A stretch of 64,000 bases of DNA from Delphinus delphis. Its lineage: Eukaryota; Chordata; Mammalia; Artiodactyla; Delphinidae. Position 1 is the stretch's first letter. Each line of letters begins with the position of its first letter. The notes under the pieces are model-generated. The model saw only the letters and a list, made by a program, of their open reading frames with translations. It was not told the DNA's origin and did no database searches. Positions 58,800 to 64,000 of the stretch are shown here, piece after piece. The stretch spans positions 128,426,582-128,490,581 of the forward strand of contig NC_082683.1 of assembly GCF_949987515.2 (NCBI RefSeq). The letters run 5' to 3'. The position numbers were made by a program, and so were the translations under genes.

Positions 58800-59062
58800 A
58801 GTTATTTATTTTAATTTTTTAACCATTTTTTAAATTGAAGTATAGTTAATTTACAATGTCGTATTAGTTTCAGGTGTATAGCAAAGTGATTCAGTTATAC
58901 ATGTATATGCATATATCTATTCTTTTTTGGATTCTTTTCCATTATAAGTTATTATAAGATATTGAATATAGTTCCCTGTGTTATATAGTAGGTCCTTGTT
59001 GTTTATCTGTTTTATATATAGTAGTGTGTATCTGTTAATCTCAAATTCCCAATTTATCCATA
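58800..59062 (-). mobile_element. 5'-truncated L1 3' end (second of a tandem pair)
   Basis: It restarts the same terminus: ttgaagtatagttaatttac, gtttcaggtgtatagcaaag, ttccctgtgttatatagtag. About 260 bp. Confidence 0.9.
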
Positions 59063-59857
59063 TTTTCTTTACTTAACATTTCTTAGCAGTCTGCAGCAGA
59101 GCAGACTTCTCACTGGTCCTGTTTCTTGTCTAGGCCTCAGGTAATCACTGACGACAGTTCCTCTCAGGTCTGCCCACCCCCTCTTTCCCCAGGCTTTGTT
59201 TTAGTCTCCTTTTCCATGTCTCACCAGGAGAGCATGCCAAAATTCTGTTTGTCTATTAAATGGAGAAATGTAGCTTCACTTTGAGCCATCTTTCTCTTCC
59301 CGACTAAACATGTGGTCTATTTTTATGTAAGTAAAGGCTTATTAAAACTTTTTACAAACAAAAAAGAAGTTATCTTCCCCAAAATAACTCAGCACCCCTG
59401 TTATGGAAACCAACCTGAATACATAGAGCTTTCAAAACACCATTTTCCCACTCCTGGCTTCATATGTCTATTGCTGTGTACCATATATTGCTTTTCTAGT
59501 CCTTGGACCCCAAGAATAAAACTTAAAAAAAAAAGAAGAGTCCTAGCAATTGCAACAGTTTGATGGATTGCTTAGTTGCTGATAATAATGCTATTTCTAT
59601 TATACTTGGTAATTTTAATTTTGAAATAGCTAATTATATAATTTTACTTTAGTATCAAAATGAGTGTATAGACAAAGTGCACTTATAACCAAATATTGAA
59701 AAATACACTTAAAAATACAAACCCACTAAAAATATAAAAATCCAATGTGGTAAACTATATTTAAAGCAGGAACTCTGACATCACGTCAATATTCAATTAA
59801 GGAGACACAAGTTTGTTGTCAGAGGTACAGCTCCCAGTGCTACAGTGAAGAAATTTG
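59063..59857. other. Intergenic, no recognised feature
   Basis: No gene or clear repeat. Confidence 0.45.
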
Positions 59858-60234
59858 TTATAAAAACTACAATGAGGTATTACCTCACACCAGTCACAAT
59901 GGCCATCATCAAAAAATCTACAAACAAAAAGTGCTGGAGAGGGTGTAGAGAAAAGGGAACCCTCATACACTGTTGGTGGGAATGTAAATTGATACAGCCA
60001 CTATGGAGAACAGTATGGAGGTTCCTTAAAAAACTAAAAATAGAACTACCATATGACCCAGCATTCCCACTACTGGGCATATACCCTGAGAAAACCATAA
60101 TTCAAAAAGAGTCATGTACCACAATGTTCATTGCAGCTCTGTTTACAATAGCCAGGACATGGAAGAAACCTAAGTGTCCATCAACAGATGAATGGATAAA
60201 GAAGATGTGGCACATATATGCAATGGAATATTAG
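59858..60234 (+). pseudogene. L1 ORF2 C-terminal fragment with a premature stop
   Basis: One continuous frame of about 125 codons encodes the ORF2p C-terminal part, including the cysteine-histidine block [18 protein letters not shown] and then PSTDEWIKKMW. It ends in TAG at MEY, where the family normally continues YSAIKK, so a single base change gives the stop. The ATG at 59845 lies upstream of the L1 sequence and is a chance start. With endonuclease and RT missing it cannot work. Confidence 0.9.
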
Positions 60235-60722
60235 GCAGCCATAAAAAGAAACGAAACTGAGTTATTTGTAGTGAGGTGGATGGACCTAGAGACTGTCATA
60301 CAGAGTGAAGTAATCAGAAAGAGAAAAACAAATACCGTATGCTAAGATATATATGGAATCTAAAAAAAAAAAAGGTTCTGATGAACCTAGGGGCAGGACA
60401 GGAATAAAGGCACAGACGTAGAGAATGGACTTGAGGACATGGGGAGGGGGAAGGGTAAGCTGGGACGAAGTGATAGAGTAGCATGGACATATATACACTA
60501 CCAAATGTAAAATAGATAGCTAGTGGGAAGCAGCTGCATAACACAGGGAGATCAGCTCAGTGCCCTGTGACCAGCTAGAAGGGTGGGATAGGGAGGGTGG
60601 GAGGGAGATGCAAGAGGGAGGGGATATAGGGATATATGTATGCATATAGCTGATCCACCTTATTATACAGCAGAAACTAACACAACATTGTAAAGCAATT
60701 ATATTCCCATAAAGATGTTAGA
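59858..60722 (+). mobile_element. Relatively young 5'-truncated L1, plus orientation
   Basis: It begins in the ORF2 C-terminal part (aaaactacaatgaggtat) and runs through the 3' UTR to aaagcaattatattcccata. Divergence is low compared with the other short L1s. No convincing target duplication; ttgttataaaa (left) and atgttagaaaa (right) agree only partly. Confidence 0.93.
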
Positions 60723-60919
60723 AAAAGTTTCTTCTGTAAAAGACTATAAAATGACTGTGCTGTCATAGAGCGTGTGCCAAAGGAATCAGTAGTTGCACAG
60801 GACATTATGAAATAAAATCAAAGGTTAAGGCTGTACATCTAAGCTAATTTACACATTGTTTGACTCTAGGGTTGCATCAGCATAAAAAAAAGTGAAGTGA
60901 TTGTGGAAAGTATTCTTGT
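60723..60919. other. Intergenic spacer
   Basis: No recognised feature. Confidence 0.4.
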
Positions 60920-61120
60920 TTAGAACGGAGGTTGGTCTGACCTGCTGCCTGTTTTGTAAATAAAGGGTTAATGGAACACAGCCAAGCCCACTTATTTAGT
61001 ATTGTTTACAGCTGTTTATAATTGCAGAGTTGAGCACTCAGAAACTTTATGGCCCACCCACTGCCCCTCAAGACTAAAATATTTACTACCCGCCCCTTTA
61101 TAGACAATGCCTGCTGATGG
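60920..61120 (+). mobile_element. Old DNA-transposon (probably hAT) fragment
   Basis: The text gttaatggaacacagccaag, cccacttatttagtattgtt and taaaatatttactacccgcc matches a common mammalian repeat that surrounds a 'tttattggaacacagccacg' phrase. I do not recall the family name with certainty. Its left end is incomplete. Confidence 0.6.
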
Positions 61121-61992
61121 CTTTTGAAGGTCAAAAACTGTTGCTCAAAGTTTTCAGTCTCACCATTATGATGTCTTCACCCAGCTACAAATATGAAATT
61201 TTAATTCTGATTGAATTAAGATATTTTGATGAGAAAAATAGAATTATTGTGAGTCTTAAATTTGATGTTCTGTTAATGTATATAATTTTTTTCTTTTTCT
61301 ATAATGTGGCATACTTGGGAAGTTATTTTGGCAAACCACTCAGACACAAAGTGTACGGATTTTTAAAAGCTTTCTGTAAAAAACTGGGAAACTAACAGTA
61401 AGTGCTAGATATGATTGAATGAGAGACATTTGCAATAAATCAGTTTACATATTTTGATAGTCTGCTTGCAATGTAAGTTATAATAAAATATTTATGTTTA
61501 CATAATATGAGGAGATATCAAAATAATTATGTAATGATTAGTCAAAGAGTGAACAAATAAATTTATTCTACTACATGATTTCTGAGATTAATGCCAGCTC
61601 TCAAAAGAATATTAATAAACTTAATATACTATTATTTTGAAGAGATATTTTAGAAACTCTTAACTCAGAAATTCACTATCGTTTTTATTTAGCACCTACT
61701 ATGAGTCATTTTCCTATAGGAGGAAAATGTCAGGACTCCCTCAACTTCCTTTTCTTCTACCTCCAAACTTACCTATAGAGTCCTTTTTTCCTGTCTCAGG
61801 GAAAGGTGTATCTTCTCCGAGGCTAAACTCCCATCTGTGACTACAAGCCATGCCTTCTGTTTCTCCTGAGATCTTGCTCATTCATCAAGCCCCATTGCCA
61901 CCTGTATCTTTGGTCTATTCATCTTTACTAGGTTTTTCCTCTCAGCCTACCAGCCTTTCAATTTCTGCCCCTCCTTAGATAGGCTCTACCTC
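61121..61992. other. Intergenic; possibly part of an old L2 on the right
   Basis: The stretch 61130-61680 shows nothing recognised. From about 61740 the plus strand becomes C/T-rich, in the manner of L2 coding sequence, and continues past the L1 insertion. Confidence 0.4.
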
Positions 61993-62308
61993 AAAACTAC
62001 CTGCTTTTCATTTTTTTTTCTTTGTATTTTATTTATTAACTTTTTATTTTACATTGAAGTACAGTTGATTAACAATGTTGTGTTAGTTTCAGGTGTACAA
62101 CAAAGTGATTCAGTTATACATGTATCTATTCTTGAGGGAGGGATAGTTAGGGAGTTTGAGATTGACATGTACACACTGCTGTATTTAAAATGGATAACCA
62201 ACAAGGACCTACTGTATAGGTTCTCTATAGGGAACTTTGCTCAATATTCTGTAACAACCTAATTGGGAAAATAATTTGAAAAAGAATTTGAAAACTACCT
62301 GCTTTTCA
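61993..62308 (-). mobile_element. Short L1 with 5' inversion (twin priming), perfect 18-bp target duplication
   Basis: The duplication aaaactacctgcttttca is identical at 61993-62010 and 62291-62308. Between them 62011-62135 is L1 3' UTR in minus orientation (tail at left), but about 62136-62290 is the adjoining upstream L1 3' UTR in plus orientation. In L1 coordinates the two pieces meet at AAGAAT, present at both edges, a few bases of overlap. This is the expected product of twin priming, not two separate insertions. Confidence 0.93.
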
Positions 62309-62379
62309 ATATATGACACTTCCATTCTTTCACCTTTCACCAGGAACCTTCTTGAACCAGTCGTTTCCACTAATTGTTT

Positions 62380-62645
62380 CTATTTATCGAGCCCTTACTG
62401 ATCTGATTTCTACTCTCCCATGTTGCTGAAATTGCTGTTCCTTCAATTACTAATACCCAGATTGCCAAATCCAGGTTTCTATTTTCATTCTTCAAACTGT
62501 TGACCATTCTCTTCTCTTCCTCTTTGACTTTTGTGACTTCATTTCTCCTTGATTCGTTTTCTATGACTTTGTTTCTTTCTTGATCTGCCTCTGGTTGCTC
62601 TGCTCCTTGCATTTTGGTGTACCTCAGGATTTTCTTTCCATTAGT
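62380..62645 (+). mobile_element. L2 coding-region (ORF2) relic
   Basis: The text tgaaattgctgttccttcaa, attgccaaatccaggtttct, aaactgttgaccattctctt and ggtgtacctcaggattttct lines up in order with the L2 RT-coding consensus as I remember it. Heavily decayed; no frame survives. Confidence 0.55.
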
Positions 62646-63485
62646 TTTTCACAACTTCCCCTTTCCTTTCATGTCTCTAAACTTTACAGAGATCCCAGCA
62701 TTCAGGCCCTAACGACTTCCTGTTCTCAAATTGTCTCCTTCCGACTTGGCCTAGACCCCGGGATGCATCACCTCAGTTGCTATCTTGCCAGAAAACCCAC
62801 CATCCTCATTGCCCTGTCCTTTTCCCATTGTTTTTCAAAATTCCTTGACATTGGATCTATCCACCACTTTCCCCTGGGCTATTGCATTCAGCTGGAGAAA
62901 AAATCACAACTGTTGTTCTTCACACGGAGCTGAGTGTGGCTTAGCAATCTTCTTTTGTGGACTTGACCCGCTCCTTCTTTGTATTGCTCTAAAGGAATTT
63001 ATTTCGTATCTTTTTCATTTAAATTTCTTAACCCTCACTCATCATTCTTACTCAGAGCTGATGGCCTTGGCTGTAGGAAAGTGATAATTTGATATTTATT
63101 CAATTTTCATTATCCCTTCAACCTGAAACTTCATTACTTCTATTTACATCTTTGACTCCATTCCTACTACTCTTGAGTAGGAGGCATCTGTCTAAAAATT
63201 TGCCTAATGGTAATCTTGCTGCTATACTCTAAATCCCCTCTTCTGTCTCCTCCAGGACTTGGATCTTTTATTCATCAGTCGCATCCTCCCCATCATGCAT
63301 TTTCAATGTCTCCTTCTCTGTGAATTAAATCTTTAAGGCCTACAAACGTTCAGATCTCTCCAATATGTAGCAACAACTATAGCTACAGCCATAAACAACT
63401 CCCTCTCACTGAATTGCAATACCCACTTATAAATGGCCATGGGGACCACCTTCCTGGAAGGTAATTTGACAATATGCAAATATTC
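62646..63485. other. Intergenic, possibly more decayed L2
   Basis: It remains C/T-rich with short open frames (62580-62933, 62785-63084) that lack any recognisable domain. Near 63430-63480 the text ggtaatttgacaatatgcaa may be very old L1. Confidence 0.4.
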
Positions 63486-63738
63486 TTTTTTTTTAACATC
63501 TTTATTGGGGTATAATTGCTTTACAACGGTGTGTTAGTTTCTGCTTTATAACAAAGTGAATCAGTTATACATATACATATGTTCCCATATCTCTTCCCTC
63601 TTGCGTCTCCCTCCCTCCCACCCTCCCTATCCCACCCCTCCAGGTGGTCACAAAGCACCGAGCTGATCTCCCTGTGCTATGCGGCTACTTCCCACTAGCT
63701 ATCTACCTTACGTTTGGTAGTGTATATATGTCCATGAC
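63486..63738 (-). mobile_element. Relatively young 5'-truncated L1 3' end
   Basis: Reversed 3' UTR: aacatctttattggggtata, attgctttacaacggtgtgt, gtggtcacaaagcaccgagc, and tttggtagtgtatatatgtc. Same subfamily by appearance as 59858-60722. A clear duplication is not visible. Confidence 0.92.
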
Positions 63739-64000
63739 TCTTCTTTTAGCCCCCAGCTCTCCTCTATCTTGAAATATAACGTAGGGGGGAAAATTGGAAA
63801 TTTTACTATTAAAAAAAATTGTGTCTCTTTCCAAACCTAAATGTCAATGTGTGATTCTTTTAGTAAATGATAGTAATCCATGTTTAAGGAGGTTCTCAGT
63901 CAGCTAGAGAAAGTAAAGTCCAGTGGAAATGTCTCATCCAAATCCTCCCTAAATCATTGATGTTAGGTATTATTTCATTGTTTGGATCAGAAAATCCAAC
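63739..64000. other. Intergenic to window end
   Basis: No recognised gene or repeat. Confidence 0.4.

Noticed and set aside
62580..63084. Open frames of 117 and 99 codons near the right end
   Set aside because: They lie in C/T-rich, probably decayed L2 sequence and carry no recognisable domain.
1..64000. An undescribed multi-gene biological system
   Set aside because: I looked on both strands for gene clusters, defence-like modules, arrays and unusual repeats. Everything with clear structure is explained by known transposable-element families or microsatellites.

Overview
This window looks like nuclear DNA of a cetacean (whale or dolphin), and I can support no functional host gene in it. 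The organism call rests mainly on one repeat. Twelve copies of a tRNA-derived SINE of about 200 bp are scattered through the window; its sense strand opens GGGCTTCCCTGGTGGCGCAG and it ends in poly(A). I recognise it as the long CHR-type SINE that is abundant in whales and dolphins. Four shorter CHR-type copies, L1 elements with cetartiodactyl-type 3' ends, and old mammalian repeats (MIR, L2, MST/MLT1 LTRs, Tigger and hAT-Charlie MITEs) fit that call. Family names come from recognition by eye, not from a database search.

Layout. 1-6.3 kb: a near full-length L1 in minus orientation, cut by the left window edge, with its CpG-rich 5' UTR retained and both ORFs broken. 6.3-12.0 kb: mostly unique sequence with two adjacent SINEs, two MIRs and a CA microsatellite. 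12.0-26.3 kb: an almost unbroken stack of minus-strand L1 pieces of different ages, interrupted by seven SINEs. 26.3-38.6 kb: the most unique-looking part, with MIR and L2 relics, two SINEs and a Tigger-type MITE. 38.6-49.3 kb: L1 3' ends, two solitary MaLR LTRs, L2 and MIR relics. 49.3-55.8 kb: a second near full-length L1 (minus) carrying two SINEs. 55.8-64 kb: MER5A-like and hAT-like MITEs, L2, and several short L1 insertions, one of which has a twin-priming inversion.

How the parts relate. The only protein-coding information I can see is L1 ORF1 (RNA-binding chaperone) and ORF2 (endonuclease/reverse transcriptase), and every copy is disabled by frameshifts, stops, truncation or loss of catalytic residues. 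The SINEs encode nothing and depended on L1 machinery. Most of them end in poly(A) and are flanked by short target-site duplications, the mark of L1-mediated integration. I found no exon set, tRNA or rRNA gene, CRISPR array or bacterial-type operon. The main interest is the insertion history, which can be read from intact duplications and nesting order.
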